A stretch of 64,000 nucleotides of DNA from SURF-43 sp964628985 (GCA_964628985.1 CAZVNJ010000001.1:48806-112805), one strand, 5' to 3'. Shown: positions 8,939 to 17,985, numbered from the stretch's first letter. Notes: generated from the letters alone by a model not told the origin. Made by a program: numbers and translations.

Positions 8939-9552
8939 CGGTCCAGGACCTCGCGCGAACCGTCCCGGGCCGGGTCGTTGGCGGGCAGTGTGTCCGCGAC
9001 CCATGAGCCGGTCTTCCAGCGCGGGACCGGGGTCTCACACGCCTCCTGGGGCACGAACCGCGACTGTTCGACGAACGTCATCTGGTGGATGTAGCGCGGG
9101 CAGTTACCGAAGATCTCGCGCGCCCGCACGCGGACGACGAACTGGGCCTCGGGGTACTCGCTGAGCAGTGAGTCTTCGAGGTCGATCGACGCGACGCCGT
9201 TCACCCGCATCCGCCAGCGCTGCTCGAAGTCGATGAACAGCATCCCGACCTCGTGCGTCTGCTGGACGTTTCCCATGGAGAGATACATGCCATTGCCGTC
9301 GTAGTTCGGGAAGGCGAGCGTGTGCTCGTCCACGATGCGGACGAAGCCGGGGGCTCCGCCCTTGTAGGAGCAGTTGGCGTGCCCGTCCGCGTCCACGGTG
9401 GCGAGGAAGAACATCGGCATGCGCTCGATGAACTCGCGGTCCCGCTCGGTGAACGTCTCGTGCACGATCGCTTCTTCGAGGCGGTCCGCGAGCCGTCGAG
9501 TGTCGAAGGCGTCTTGCAAGTGCCGGTTGCCGTCGTGGTAGAGGTCAGCCAT
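8935..9552 (-). CDS. Pyridoxamine 5'-phosphate oxidase-family (split-barrel flavin/F420) protein
   Basis: 205 residues. The split-barrel core starts near residue 38 (RDREFIERMPMFFLATVDADG), followed by ANCSYKGGAPGFV, TLAFPNYDGNGMYLSMGN, EVGMLFIDFEQRWRMRVNG and RAREIFGNCPRYI. The combination NYDGN...GNV...LFID...RVNG is that of flavin- or F420-binding PNPOx-like proteins of unknown substrate, not of the vitamin B6 enzyme PdxH. The start follows GAGGTG. Its 3' end overlaps cobB by 4 bases (convergent). A redox or stress role is inference. Confidence 0.75.
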   Translation of the reverse strand: MADLYHDGNRHLQDAFDTRRLADRLEEAIVHETFTERDREFIERMPMFFLATVDADGHANCSYKGGAPGFVRIVDEHTLAFPNYDGNGMYLSMGNVQQTHEVGMLFIDFEQRWRMRVNGVASIDLEDSLLSEYPEAQFVVRVRAREIFGNCPRYIHQMTFVEQSRFVPQEACETPVPRWKTGSWVADTLPANDPARDGSREVLDR

Positions 9553-9572
9553 TGGGACACCTCGAATCCCGG

Positions 9573-10421
9573 CTAGGTGCCGGTGAACTCAGCCTGGCGC
9601 TTTTCGAGGAAGGCGCGGACGCCCTCCCGGTGATCATTGGTCAGACGGGTGAGTGCCTGCCCTCGGGAGGCGAGCGGCAGGTGCTCCCAGAGGTCCGTCT
9701 GGTAGCCCTGGTGGATCAACTGCTTCACGATTCCCATGGCGTACACGGGGCCTCGCGCGAGCATCGCCGCCTTCTCGAGCGTGAAGTCCATCAACTGGTC
9801 GTCCGGCGTCACCCAGTTCGCGAGTCCGATGCGGTATGCCTCCTGGCCGTCCACCGGCTGGCCGGAATACTGCATCCAGAGCGCATTCGACATGCCGACG
9901 AGTTTCGGCAACTGCCACGCGCTCCCGTCGGCGGGCACGAGGCCGGTGCGGATGAACGCCTCGTTGAACCGGGCGCTCTCCGCGGCCACCCGGAAGTCGC
10001 AGGAGAGCGCGATTCCACAGCCGAGGCCGTAGGCGTGGCCGTTGACGGCGGCGAAGGACGGCTTCTCGAGGTTGTGCAGTGACCGCACGATCTGCGGCCC
10101 GCGCGCGCCTCGCTCCGCCTCTCGTGCCGTGTAGATCGGGTCGAGGTCCTCCCATGGCTGCTTCGGCGGTGCTTCGTCGGCAGCCGCGTCGGCTGCGTCG
10201 ATACGCCGGGCGAACCCGCGGACGTTCGCGCCAGACGAGAAGGCCCGGCCTGCTCCCGTGATGACGAGGCAGCGGGCAGTTGGGTCTGTCCGGAACCGCT
10301 CGACCTCCTCGGTGAGTGCCGGGAGAAGTTCGTCGCCGAGCGAGTTCAGGACTTCCGGGTCGTTCATCGTGAGGAGGCGGACGCCCTTCACGGGATTGTC
10401 GACGAGCACTTTGTCGGTCAT
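9573..10421 (-). CDS. Enoyl-CoA hydratase/isomerase family protein
   Basis: 282 residues, crotonase fold. Oxyanion-hole elements are FSSGANVRGFARR (A/S-G-x-D-like segment) and HAYGLGCGIALSCDFRVA; the strand after it (ARFNEAFIRTGLVPADGSAW) holds the acid/base region. An insert of about 25 residues rich in Ala, Asp and Pro follows the first oxyanion loop. The start is fixed by a GGAGG site that lies inside the five extra upstream codons, so MTDKVLV at 10421 is correct. It is 20 bases upstream of the PNPOx-like gene on the same strand. The likely substrate is an acyl-CoA in fatty- or aromatic-acid breakdown. Confidence 0.8.
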   Translation of the reverse strand: MTDKVLVDNPVKGVRLLTMNDPEVLNSLGDELLPALTEEVERFRTDPTARCLVITGAGRAFSSGANVRGFARRIDAADAAADEAPPKQPWEDLDPIYTAREAERGARGPQIVRSLHNLEKPSFAAVNGHAYGLGCGIALSCDFRVAAESARFNEAFIRTGLVPADGSAWQLPKLVGMSNALWMQYSGQPVDGQEAYRIGLANWVTPDDQLMDFTLEKAAMLARGPVYAMGIVKQLIHQGYQTDLWEHLPLASRGQALTRLTNDHREGVRAFLEKRQAEFTGT

Positions 10422-10519
10422 CGGGAACTCCTCCACAGGACGCCGAGCGGCGCCGCCGTGGCATGATATGAGGCGGGCCGCCCCCTTGCTCGAACGCCCG
10501 CCCCTCCCCCAGCCGTCAC

Positions 10520-11734
10520 TTACCAGCCGGCCTCGAGGAGCGCCAACGAGTCCTGGACCTGCTGCTCTTCCGAGCGTGCCCCCGCGTTGGCGTTGAAGTT
10601 CTTCACGGTCTCGCGCGCAATCGCCGGCAGGTCCTCGCGCGGAATGCCGAGCTGGCGTACCTGTGTCGGCACACCCACCTTCGCGTAGAGCCGCTCGACG
10701 GCGTCAGCGACCGCGAGGGTCGCCTCGCGCGCCGGCATGCCCTCCCGCCAAACATCGAGCGCCTCCGCCACCTGGCGGGCGGAGGTGGCGTCCGGGCTTG
10801 GGTGAAGTCGGAGTGCGGTGGCGGCGACCACCGAGGTCGATTCGCCCTGGCCGACGTGCGGGTAGCGGACGTGAAGCGCGGTGGAGACCGCGTAGTTGCC
10901 GGAGAACGGCACCGGCGACCGACCTCGGCGTCCATCGTCCTCGGCGCGATTCTGCAAGAAGGCAGCGGCGCATAGGTCGATGCGCAGGTCCGGGTTGTCG
11001 AGTTCATCCATGAGACGGGGATACGCAGCGCGCGCGAGGCGGAAGGCGTGGGCGCTGTCACCTTCCACCAGGGGATTGGCGCCTGTCTCTGCCCGACCCG
11101 CGAGCGTGCTCGCGAAGACCGTGGTCGCCGTGGAGCGAATGAGGTCGGGCGGGGCGCTGAGGAGCGCAGCGGTGTCCCAGAAGATCGCCTGCGGGCGGGT
11201 CTTCGGGTCGAAGTACTCCATGCGGTGGTCGAGTTCCGGGTTCTTCAGTCCCGTACCCGCGCGGTTCATCGCGCTGGTGGGGGTCGTCGGGATGTTGATG
11301 ATCGGCGGCTTCGGGGCAAGCAGCCGAGGGCTGTATGCGGGCTTGCCTGCCGGGTACTGGGTCATGATCTCAAAGGGGCTGGCGGACTCTGCCATGAAGA
11401 TGGCGACCGCACGGGTCGCGACGATCACGCTGCCGCCGCCTACGGCGATCAGGAGGTCAGCACCGGCAGCGGTCGCCGCTTCCTTCGCAGCGACGACGGA
11501 GGCGTACGTCGAGTCTTTCTCGATCCGGTCGAAGACGCCGGCATAGCGGCTGCCGAGCGCTTCGACGATGCGGCCCACGACCGTGGTGCGCCCCGTCACC
11601 GAGGGCGAGCAGACGACGAACGCCCGGCGCGCGCCGGCTCGCTCGACCTCGCTGGCGAGGGACTGCTCGATGCTCTCGACACCGCTATAGAGCCGGCAGG
11701 CGTACGTGACGGCCCGGAACCCTTCGCGTGCCAT
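10520..11734 (-). CDS. Iron-containing alcohol dehydrogenase, maleylacetate reductase-like
   Basis: 404 residues, group III (Fe) alcohol dehydrogenase superfamily. The nucleotide loop is GGGSVIVATRAVAI; the canonical GGGSxxDxAK has lost its Asp and Lys (Val and Arg here), a drift also seen in maleylacetate reductases. PTTPTSAMNRAG, IFWDTAALLSAPPDL with a metal-ligand Asp, and NYAVSTALHVRYPHVGQGES with ligand His residues are present. The enzyme would reduce or oxidise a carbonyl or alcohol with NAD(P)H; the substrate is not evident. The start at 11734 has GGGAGG upstream. It is downstream of, and on the same strand as, the ABC exporter genes. Confidence 0.78.
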   Translation of the reverse strand: MAREGFRAVTYACRLYSGVESIEQSLASEVERAGARRAFVVCSPSVTGRTTVVGRIVEALGSRYAGVFDRIEKDSTYASVVAAKEAATAAGADLLIAVGGGSVIVATRAVAIFMAESASPFEIMTQYPAGKPAYSPRLLAPKPPIINIPTTPTSAMNRAGTGLKNPELDHRMEYFDPKTRPQAIFWDTAALLSAPPDLIRSTATTVFASTLAGRAETGANPLVEGDSAHAFRLARAAYPRLMDELDNPDLRIDLCAAAFLQNRAEDDGRRGRSPVPFSGNYAVSTALHVRYPHVGQGESTSVVAATALRLHPSPDATSARQVAEALDVWREGMPAREATLAVADAVERLYAKVGVPTQVRQLGIPREDLPAIARETVKNFNANAGARSEEQQVQDSLALLEAGW

Positions 11735-11767
11735 GCTGCCCTCCCTCGCCAGCGCGACGGGAGGAGC

Positions 11768-12547
11768 CTACGCCTTCCGGTATTTCCGGATCGCCAGAGG
11801 CGCGATCACCAGGCAGAGCCCGACGGCCCAGGCGAGCGTCTTCCAGACATCTGCCGAGGCGTCCGCTCCCAGCACCAGCCCGCGGACGGCGTCCACCGCG
11901 ATCGAGAAGGGGTTGGCCTGCGCAATCGGCTGAAGCCAGGACGGCATGGACTCGATCGGGACGAAGGCCGAACTCACGAAGGTGAGCGGGAACATCCAGA
12001 CGAACCCGGCCGTATTGGCGGCTTCGACGGACTTCACCGAGACCCCGATCATCGCGGCGATCCAGGAGAACGGGATCACGAACACGACTGCGAGCAGCAG
12101 CCCGCCGATGCTCTCCGTAAAGGAGCCATGGAATCTGAACCCGACCGCGAACCCGATGACAACGATCACGAGCGTCACAAACAGGTTGTTCGCGGTGTCA
12201 GACATGATCCGCCCAGCGAGTACGGCCGGCCGCGCCATTGGCAGCGAGCGATAACGGTCGAACGCGCCCTTCGAGATGTCTTCGGCGAGGCCCACCGCGG
12301 TCGCAGACGTCCCAAACAGCACCGTCTGCACGAGGATGCCGGGGAGCAGGAAGTCGATGTAGTTCCCGGTCGGGACCTGGATGGCGCCACCGAATACGTA
12401 GTTGAAGAGCAGCACAAACATCACCGGCTGGAGCGTGGAGAAGAACACCCAGTCCGGCAGGCGCTGATAGCGGTAGAGGTTTCGCCGCATCATCAGCAGC
12501 GAGTCATGGACCGCCCAGCGGACGCTCCCGAGGAAGGAGTCGTTCAT
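11768..12547 (-). CDS. ABC-2 type transporter permease, DrrB-like
   Basis: 259 residues with six predicted membrane segments and the ABC-2 signature order of the daunorubicin/oleandomycin exporters: PDWVFFSTLQPVMFVLLF, FLLPGILVQTVLFG, FDRYRSLPMARPAVL (the conserved motif before the third helix), FPLTFVSSAFVPIESMP and NPFSIAVDAVRGL. It forms the membrane part of a two-gene exporter with the ATPase encoded directly upstream; ATGA overlap at 12544-12547 implies translational coupling. Likely role: export of a hydrophobic compound or lipid. Confidence 0.88.
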   Translation of the reverse strand: MNDSFLGSVRWAVHDSLLMMRRNLYRYQRLPDWVFFSTLQPVMFVLLFNYVFGGAIQVPTGNYIDFLLPGILVQTVLFGTSATAVGLAEDISKGAFDRYRSLPMARPAVLAGRIMSDTANNLFVTLVIVVIGFAVGFRFHGSFTESIGGLLLAVVFVIPFSWIAAMIGVSVKSVEAANTAGFVWMFPLTFVSSAFVPIESMPSWLQPIAQANPFSIAVDAVRGLVLGADASADVWKTLAWAVGLCLVIAPLAIRKYRKA

Positions 12548-13542
12548 CGTGTGCTCTGCTTTCCAGTAACGGCCGGCTCGACGGCGGACTCTTCAGCCCC
12601 GTGCCCGGTCAGTGCGAGGAAGACGTCATCGAGACTTGGCTGTCTCAGCGCCAGATCCGCGATCGGAATGCCGGCAGAGTCCAGCCCGCGGACCACCTCA
12701 GCCATCACCGCGGCACCGCGGTCTGTCGAGATCGAGACCTCGCTTGTCGAGAGGTCAACGTGCGGCGCCGCCCCGTAAGCGGCCAGCACCTCGCGAGTGC
12801 GGTCCAAGTCAGCGTCTGCCATCACCTTCACGGTGAGCACACGTCCCCCGACGCGTTGTTTGAGTTCGTCGGCGGTGCCGTCCGCGATCATCCGCCCGTG
12901 GTCGATCACCACGATGCGGTCAGCGAGGCGGTCCGCCTCTTCGAGATACTGCGTCGTCAGCAGCACCGTCGTCCCGCCGCTCGCCAGGCCCTCGATCTCC
13001 CCCCAGAGTTCAAGGCGGCTACGAGGGTCGAGGCCGGTGGTCGGCTCGTCTAGGAAGAGCACCTGCGGGCGCCCGATGAGGCTGGCGGCCAGGTCCAGGC
13101 GGCGCCTCATGCCGCCGGAGTAGGTCTTCGCAATGCGGTTGGCGGCGTCTTCGAGCGAGAACCGGGAGATCAGGTCCTTCGCCCGCTGGCGTGCCTCCTC
13201 CTTCGGGAGGTGGTACAGGCGCCCGACCAGTTCGAGGTTTTCGAGGCCGGTCAGAATGTCGTCGACCGCGGCGGATTGGCCCGCGAGGCCGATCACGCTG
13301 CGCAATTCTCCGGCCTGGGTAGCGGCGTCGAACCCGGCCACGCGCACCCTGCCCGACGTGGGGGCAAGAAGCGTGGTGAGGATCCTCACCAGAGTGGTCT
13401 TCCCCGCGCCGTTTGGCCCCAGCAGGGCCAGGACGGTTCCGCGCTCGACTTCGAGGTCGATGCCGCGCAGGGCTTCGACCGTCCCGTAATGCTTCGTGAC
13501 GCCATCCACCTGGACGGCGAGCGCATGGTCAGAAAGGGGCAT
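12544..13542 (-). CDS. ABC transporter ATP-binding protein, DrrA-like
   Basis: 332 residues from the ATG at 13542 (a GTG sits two codons upstream). Walker A is GPNGAGKTT, the signature is YSGGMRRRLDLA, Walker B is VLFLDEPTTGLDPRSR, and the H-loop position reads TTQYLEEA (Gln in place of His, as in other DrrA proteins). The roughly 100-residue C-terminal extension with LRQPSLDDVFLALTG is diagnostic of the DrrA subfamily. It partners with the downstream permease. AAGAAGG precedes the start. A 12-bp palindrome, TGGCAATTGCCA, lies 45 bases upstream of the start and could be an operator. Confidence 0.9.
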   Translation of the reverse strand: MPLSDHALAVQVDGVTKHYGTVEALRGIDLEVERGTVLALLGPNGAGKTTLVRILTTLLAPTSGRVRVAGFDAATQAGELRSVIGLAGQSAAVDDILTGLENLELVGRLYHLPKEEARQRAKDLISRFSLEDAANRIAKTYSGGMRRRLDLAASLIGRPQVLFLDEPTTGLDPRSRLELWGEIEGLASGGTTVLLTTQYLEEADRLADRIVVIDHGRMIADGTADELKQRVGGRVLTVKVMADADLDRTREVLAAYGAAPHVDLSTSEVSISTDRGAAVMAEVVRGLDSAGIPIADLALRQPSLDDVFLALTGHGAEESAVEPAVTGKQSTR

Positions 13543-13586
13543 GGGCACCTTCTTGAATCGCCTCGGGGGGCTCAGGGACGGGGGGA

Positions 13587-13598
13587 TGGCAATTGCCA
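13587..13598. promoter_or_regulatory. 12-bp perfect palindrome upstream of the ABC exporter
   Basis: TGGCAATTGCCA is fully self-complementary and AT-rich against its surroundings. It lies in the 164-base gap between the start of the exporter ATPase (13542) and the end of the universal stress gene (13707). DrrAB-type exporters are often controlled by TetR-like repressors binding such palindromes, but no regulator is adjacent. Candidate operator only. Confidence 0.35.
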
Positions 13599-13706
13599 GC
13601 CCGGCGAGGCACGAATTCAGCGCGCCTCAGCACGAAGAGGATAAGGCACAATCGCCCAGATTCTCCCCCAGTGATGGCACAGGTTCTGAATCTGAGACAG
13701 AGGCTC

Positions 13707-14192
13707 TCAGTCGGGTTGGGACGGCCGCACGAGGAGGATCGGCGTGTCCTCCAGGTGCCGCAGCACGTGGTCCGCGACGGAGCCGAGCACCGTCCGCGAA
13801 AGCCCGGAGCGCCCGTGGGTGGCCATGAGGACAACATCGGCTCCGAGGCGCTTGGCCTCCGCGACGATCGCTTCCCCGGGAAGGCCCTGCAGGATGGCCG
13901 TCTTCACGGTCGCGATCCCCGACTCCCTCACCCGCAGAAGGGCGGCTTCGAGTTCGGCCTCGGCAGACATCCGCTCGCTCGCAATGATGTCGTCCACCAC
14001 TCGGAGGCCCACGCTGGGGCTGATGCCGAACTCGAAGCCCGCATTCGTCGTCTTGCTCAGGAGGTGCGAGGCATCATCGATCACCTCGACGATGGTGACG
14101 GAGCCAGCGCCGTCGACCACCTGGGGGGCGAATCGGAGGACCGCGCGGGAGAGTTCCGAGCCGTCGAGCGTGATCAGGGCGTTTTGGAACAT
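13707..14192 (-). CDS. Universal stress protein (UspA family)
   Basis: 161 residues from MFQNALI at 14192, where AGGGGG lies 4 bases upstream; a longer open frame to 14231 is not family-like. The nucleotide-binding signature of ATP-binding Usp proteins is present near the C-terminus: MATHGRSGLSRTVLGSVADHVL (G-2x-G-9x-G-S pattern), then TPILLVRP. An insert at residues 45-75 separates strand 2 from the helix, common in high-GC bacteria. Cytoplasmic stress or energy-status protein. It is transcribed divergently from the response regulator at 14441. Confidence 0.85.
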   Translation of the reverse strand: MFQNALITLDGSELSRAVLRFAPQVVDGAGSVTIVEVIDDASHLLSKTTNAGFEFGISPSVGLRVVDDIIASERMSAEAELEAALLRVRESGIATVKTAILQGLPGEAIVAEAKRLGADVVLMATHGRSGLSRTVLGSVADHVLRHLEDTPILLVRPSQPD

Positions 14193-14440
14193 CTGACCCC
14201 CTGGGAGCGTGCACATCCGGTGCGACCCCATGGTGAGGCGTCCAGGGCGTGCCCTCTACGGCTTCACGTCACCCAGCAGGGGTGACCTTCGTCCCCGGGG
14301 CCGATTTTGGGGGCCGGGATGCCCGAACGTCCCCGGCAATGGGTGACTCCGGACAGGCCAACTCAGGGGTGGGGCTCTGCCATACTGCGGGCACGGCCTC
14401 GGTCGCTCTCGGCGATCTGGCGTAGTGCAGGATGACTTAC

Positions 14441-15121
14441 ATGGCTTCCGAATCGCAGACATCCGCCGGGACACCCATCCGCGTGATGCTGGTGGACGAC
14501 CACGAAGTGGTCCGGCGCGGCCTCCAGGCGATCCTCGACCGGAACCCTGAGCTACACGTCGTAGGGGAGGCCAGTTCAGTCGCCGCAGCGGTTCGGGAGT
14601 CAGCCCGGGTCCAGCCAGATGTCGTGGTGATGGACCTGCGCCTCCCGGACGGGTCTGGTGTCACCGCTTGCCGGGAAATCCGTGACGCCCACCCAGACAT
14701 CAAGGTGCTGATCCTGACGTCGCATGCCGACCAAGACGCACTGTTCTCGGCCGTGCTCGCCGGTGCAGCGGGGTATGTGCTGAAGGACTTAGATACGGCC
14801 GCCATCCAGAAGGCAATCGTGACTGTCGGGCGCGGGGGCTCACTCCTCGACCCGCACATGACCACGCGCCTCCTCGACCGGATGCGCCACGGGACGGCGC
14901 AACACCCAGCGGACGACCAGTTCGCGACGTTGACGCCCCAGGAGGACCGGATCCTTGACATGATCGGTGAGGGGATGACCAACCGACAGATTGCGGACCG
15001 TCTCTCCCTGAGCGAGAAAACCGTGAAGAACTACGTGTCCGAGCTGTACGCCAAGCTCCACGTTGATCGGCGGACCCAGGCGGCGACCCTGGCCACCGAG
15101 CGACGGCTGCGCAAGGGTTAG
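14441..15121 (+). CDS. NarL/FixJ-family response regulator
   Basis: 226 residues (ATG at 14441; a further ATG at 14432 is possible but sits on the AGGA site). Receiver domain: VMLVDDHEVVRRGL acidic pocket, phospho-acceptor Asp in VVMDLRLPDGSG, Thr in ILTSHAD, Lys in YVLKDLD. C-terminal LuxR helix-turn-helix: LTPQEDRILDMIGEGMTNRQ...IADRLSLSEKTVKNYVSELY. The following kinase (15241) is its obvious partner. CATACT at 14378-14383 is a possible -10 hexamer. Confidence 0.88.
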   Translation: MASESQTSAGTPIRVMLVDDHEVVRRGLQAILDRNPELHVVGEASSVAAAVRESARVQPDVVVMDLRLPDGSGVTACREIRDAHPDIKVLILTSHADQDALFSAVLAGAAGYVLKDLDTAAIQKAIVTVGRGGSLLDPHMTTRLLDRMRHGTAQHPADDQFATLTPQEDRILDMIGEGMTNRQIADRLSLSEKTVKNYVSELYAKLHVDRRTQAATLATERRLRKG

Positions 15122-15153
15122 CAGATTCATTGCCTCCCCGCCGCGCCCATTCC

Positions 15154-15186
15154 TAGACTACCCGCAGACTCGTAGACTGCCCGCAG
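15154..15186. repeat. Direct repeat TAGACT(A/G)CCCGCAG, 19-bp spacing
   Basis: Two 14-bp copies at 15154-15167 and 15173-15186 differ at one base. They lie in the 119-base gap between the response regulator and its kinase. TAGACT resembles a -10 hexamer and also occurs at 160-165 upstream of the first complete gene. The repeat may be a regulator-binding site (two turns apart, as for LuxR-type regulators) or a duplicated promoter element. Confidence 0.4.
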
Positions 15187-15240
15187 CGGGATCCCTCCCG
15201 CCCCCGAGCCGGCGTCAACCCGGCCCACGAGGCCGGTGCC

Positions 15241-16683
15241 ATGACGAACGTCCTGTTGCTCGACGATGAGGCCTTCCGCGCGATCGTGGACCGCGCACCG
15301 GACGGAATTGTCCTGGTCGACAACACGGGACGGATCGTCTTCATCAACCGGCAGATCACTGAGCTCTTCGGCTACGAGCCGAGTGACCTGCGTGGCCAGC
15401 GGGTTGAACTACTGATGCCCGAGGATCGCCGAGCGGTGCACGTGATCAACCGCGAGATCTACCAGGAGCACCCGGAGACGCGGCCCATGGGGACCGGCCT
15501 GGACTTGGTGGGCCGCCGCAGAGACGGCTCGACGTTCCCAGTGGAGATCAGCCTCAGCGTCCTGGCCGGGCGCGCCGGCGACCTCAGCGTCGCGGTGGTG
15601 CGAGATGTCTCTCGCCAGAAGCGGGCGGAGGAAGCGCTCCGGCGCAGTGAGGAACGGCACCGTCTGCTCGCGGAGCAGGCCCAGGACATCATCTTCCGCT
15701 ATCGCCTCCGGCCCAGTGCAGCGTTCGAGTACATCAGCGCCGCGATGACACGCCTCCTGGGCTACCGCCCTGAGGAGTTCTATGTCGACGACGATCTGAT
15801 CTTCCAGATCACTCATCCGGAGGATCGGACCACGTTGGAGGAGGCGCTCGGCCTAGAGGGCCCGCGAAGCTTTGCCCTGCGCTTTGTCCACCGGGATGGG
15901 CAGGTCCGCTGGTTCGAGCAGAGCATCTCACTCGCGACCGACTCGAGCGGCGTCGTCGTCGCCCTCGAGGGGATCGCGCGCGACGTGACGGACCGGCGCG
16001 GCGCTGACGCTGAGCGTCAGCGCCTGATGGCGGAGGTCGAGCGGCAACTCGACCGAGAGCGCATCGCCGGCGATCTCCATGACGAGACGATCCAGTCGAT
16101 CTATGCCGTGGGCCTCGGACTCCACGCAGCACTCGCTGACGCCTCGGTCACGAAAGAGGCCGCGATTGAACGCACGATCGAGGGCTTGAACTCAGTGATC
16201 ATCGAGTTGCGGACGTACATGCAGGGGCTTAGCGGCCAGACAGCGGGTGCCACGCCGGAGTCGCTCGCGCTGCGCGTTGAGGGGTTGATCCGCGACTCGG
16301 GCACCACCCGATGGGACGCAAATGTGGCGCCTGACCTCGGGCTGGAGCCTGCTATCGAGCGCCACGTCTACTTGCTGGTGAAGGAACTCATTTCAAACGT
16401 TCAGCGACACGCCTCGGCGGCGAACGCCTCGGTCTCCGTGAGGCGGGAGCCAGGTTCTCCGGTGGATCGCCTGCTAATCCAGGTGACGGACGACGGAGTA
16501 GGGTTTGAGCGGGCTTCGATTCCAGTGCACAGCTTCGGCTACCGCTCCATCGAGCAGCGAGTCATGACGCTCGGGGGTGCGCTCGCGATCGACTCGGCTC
16601 CAGGACGTGGGACGAAGGTCCGGTTGTCGTTCCCCGTCTCCACGCCGCCACCGGACGGTTCGGTGAGGGCGGGCCAGGGCTGA
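15241..16683 (+). CDS. PAS-domain sensor histidine kinase (NarX/DegS type)
   Basis: 480 residues, no membrane segment, so a cytoplasmic sensor. First PAS domain about residues 8-120 (FRAIVDRAPDGIVLVDNTGR...GYEPSDLRGQ), second PAS with PAC about 135-255 (GYRPEEFYVDDDLIFQITHP). HisKA_3 dimerisation helix with phospho-His in IAGDLHDETIQSIYAVGLGL, then an HATPase with N-box ELISNVQRHA and G-box DDGVGF. A HisKA_3 kinase next to a LuxR-type regulator is a classic pair. The signal is unknown; PAS may bind heme, flavin or a small ligand. Confidence 0.88.
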   Translation: MTNVLLLDDEAFRAIVDRAPDGIVLVDNTGRIVFINRQITELFGYEPSDLRGQRVELLMPEDRRAVHVINREIYQEHPETRPMGTGLDLVGRRRDGSTFPVEISLSVLAGRAGDLSVAVVRDVSRQKRAEEALRRSEERHRLLAEQAQDIIFRYRLRPSAAFEYISAAMTRLLGYRPEEFYVDDDLIFQITHPEDRTTLEEALGLEGPRSFALRFVHRDGQVRWFEQSISLATDSSGVVVALEGIARDVTDRRGADAERQRLMAEVERQLDRERIAGDLHDETIQSIYAVGLGLHAALADASVTKEAAIERTIEGLNSVIIELRTYMQGLSGQTAGATPESLALRVEGLIRDSGTTRWDANVAPDLGLEPAIERHVYLLVKELISNVQRHASAANASVSVRREPGSPVDRLLIQVTDDGVGFERASIPVHSFGYRSIEQRVMTLGGALAIDSAPGRGTKVRLSFPVSTPPPDGSVRAGQG

Positions 16684-16686
16684 CGC

Positions 16687-17985
16687 GTGCCAGGCATCGG
16701 CTCCGAGGAGGTCGCGCTTGAGCGCACCCTGGGCCTGTGGCAACTCACCGTGTCAGGCGTCGGCATCGTCATTGGTGCCGGAATCTACGTCCTCATTGGG
16801 AGCGCCACAGCGGAGGCCGGGAGCCTTGTATGGGCCTCCTTCGTCCTGGCTGCCGTCCTCGGAGGCCTCACCGGGCTGAGTTACGTCGAACTCGCCGGGC
16901 TGTTCCCGTCCGCGGGGGCGGAGTACGAGTTTGCACGTCGCGCCTTCAATGAGTTCTGGGGCTTCCTCGCGGGCTGGCTCATGATCGCGGGCAATGTCGT
17001 CGCAGCCGGCGCGGTCGCGCTGGGGTTTGCGGAGTACCTGCGACATTTCATCGAAGTGGACACTCGAGTGGCCGCGCTGGCGCTTCTGCTGGTGCTCACC
17101 GGCATCATTGCGAGCGGCGTGCGGCGCTCCATCTGGCTGACGACCGCGCTGGTCGTCCTGCAGGTCGGTGGGCTCCTGCTCGTGATCGCCGTCGGTGCAC
17201 CGCATGTCGGCGATCGGTCGCTCACCGAGGGCAGCATGACCGGGGTGCTCTCGGCGGCGGCACTTGTGTTCTTTGCGTTCATCGGCTTCGACGAGGTCGT
17301 AACGCTCTCCGATGAGACCAGGGACCCGAGCCGCGTCGTACCTCGGGCGCTTCTGCTCGCCCTCGGGCTTTCAACACTTCTCTACGTGGCCGTGGGAGTC
17401 GTCTCGGTCAGCACGATTGATTGGCGCGTACTGGCGGCGTCGGACCGTCCTCTGGCCGTCGTGCTGGGGCACGAAGGAAACACCCGCTCGGCGGACGTGG
17501 TCGCGTGGATCGCACTGGCGTCGACCACGAACACGACGCTCCTGGTGCTGACCGCGGCCTCGCGGCTGATGTTTGACATGGCGCGCAAGGGCGCGTTCCC
17601 GCCCGTGCTCGGACTGGTGAGCCGCCGGGCACGTGCGCCCTACGCCGCCGCGCTGGTGGCGTTCGTCGTGGCCTCGGGCTTCGCGCTTCTCGGCAGCATC
17701 GACCTCGTCGCCGCGGTGACCGACTTCACGGTGTACGCCGTCTTCGTCGCGGTGAACCTCGCCGTGCTGCGACTTCGGCACACGATGCCCGACGTGCTCC
17801 GACCGATGCGTGCCGGGCCGTCGCTGGGGCGGTGGCCGGTCGCCTCGGTGCTTGGGCTGCTGGCCACGCTGGCGATGCTCGCGTTCCTGGAGGTCGCCGC
17901 GTGGGGGATCGGACTGGCGCTGATCGTGCTCGCGCTCATGGCGTGGATGGTGCGTGGGTACCGCACCGGCACCGCGGGCGCCTAG
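16687..17985 (+). CDS. APC-family amino acid/polyamine permease
   Basis: 432 residues with about 12 hydrophobic helices. The APC fold is shown by GVGIVIGAGIYVLIG in helix 1 (the G-x-G-I-Y substrate loop) and by FFAFIGFDEVVTLSDETRDP between helices 6 and 7. It resembles the LAT/YfnA-type uptake permeases. The GTG start at 16687 is 3 bases after the kinase stop, so the two are probably cotranscribed and the permease may be regulated by, or sense for, the two-component system. The 3' end overlaps the convergent ornithine cyclodeaminase-like gene by 4 bases. Confidence 0.85.
   Translation: MPGIGSEEVALERTLGLWQLTVSGVGIVIGAGIYVLIGSATAEAGSLVWASFVLAAVLGGLTGLSYVELAGLFPSAGAEYEFARRAFNEFWGFLAGWLMIAGNVVAAGAVALGFAEYLRHFIEVDTRVAALALLLVLTGIIASGVRRSIWLTTALVVLQVGGLLLVIAVGAPHVGDRSLTEGSMTGVLSAAALVFFAFIGFDEVVTLSDETRDPSRVVPRALLLALGLSTLLYVAVGVVSVSTIDWRVLAASDRPLAVVLGHEGNTRSADVVAWIALASTTNTTLLVLTAASRLMFDMARKGAFPPVLGLVSRRARAPYAAALVAFVVASGFALLGSIDLVAAVTDFTVYAVFVAVNLAVLRLRHTMPDVLRPMRAGPSLGRWPVASVLGLLATLAMLAFLEVAAWGIGLALIVLALMAWMVRGYRTGTAGA

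Noticed and set aside
11048..12778. Plus-strand open frame of 576 codons
   Set aside because: It lies antisense to the alcohol dehydrogenase and ABC permease genes, with Arg/Asp/His-rich low-complexity sequence and no ribosome-binding site.
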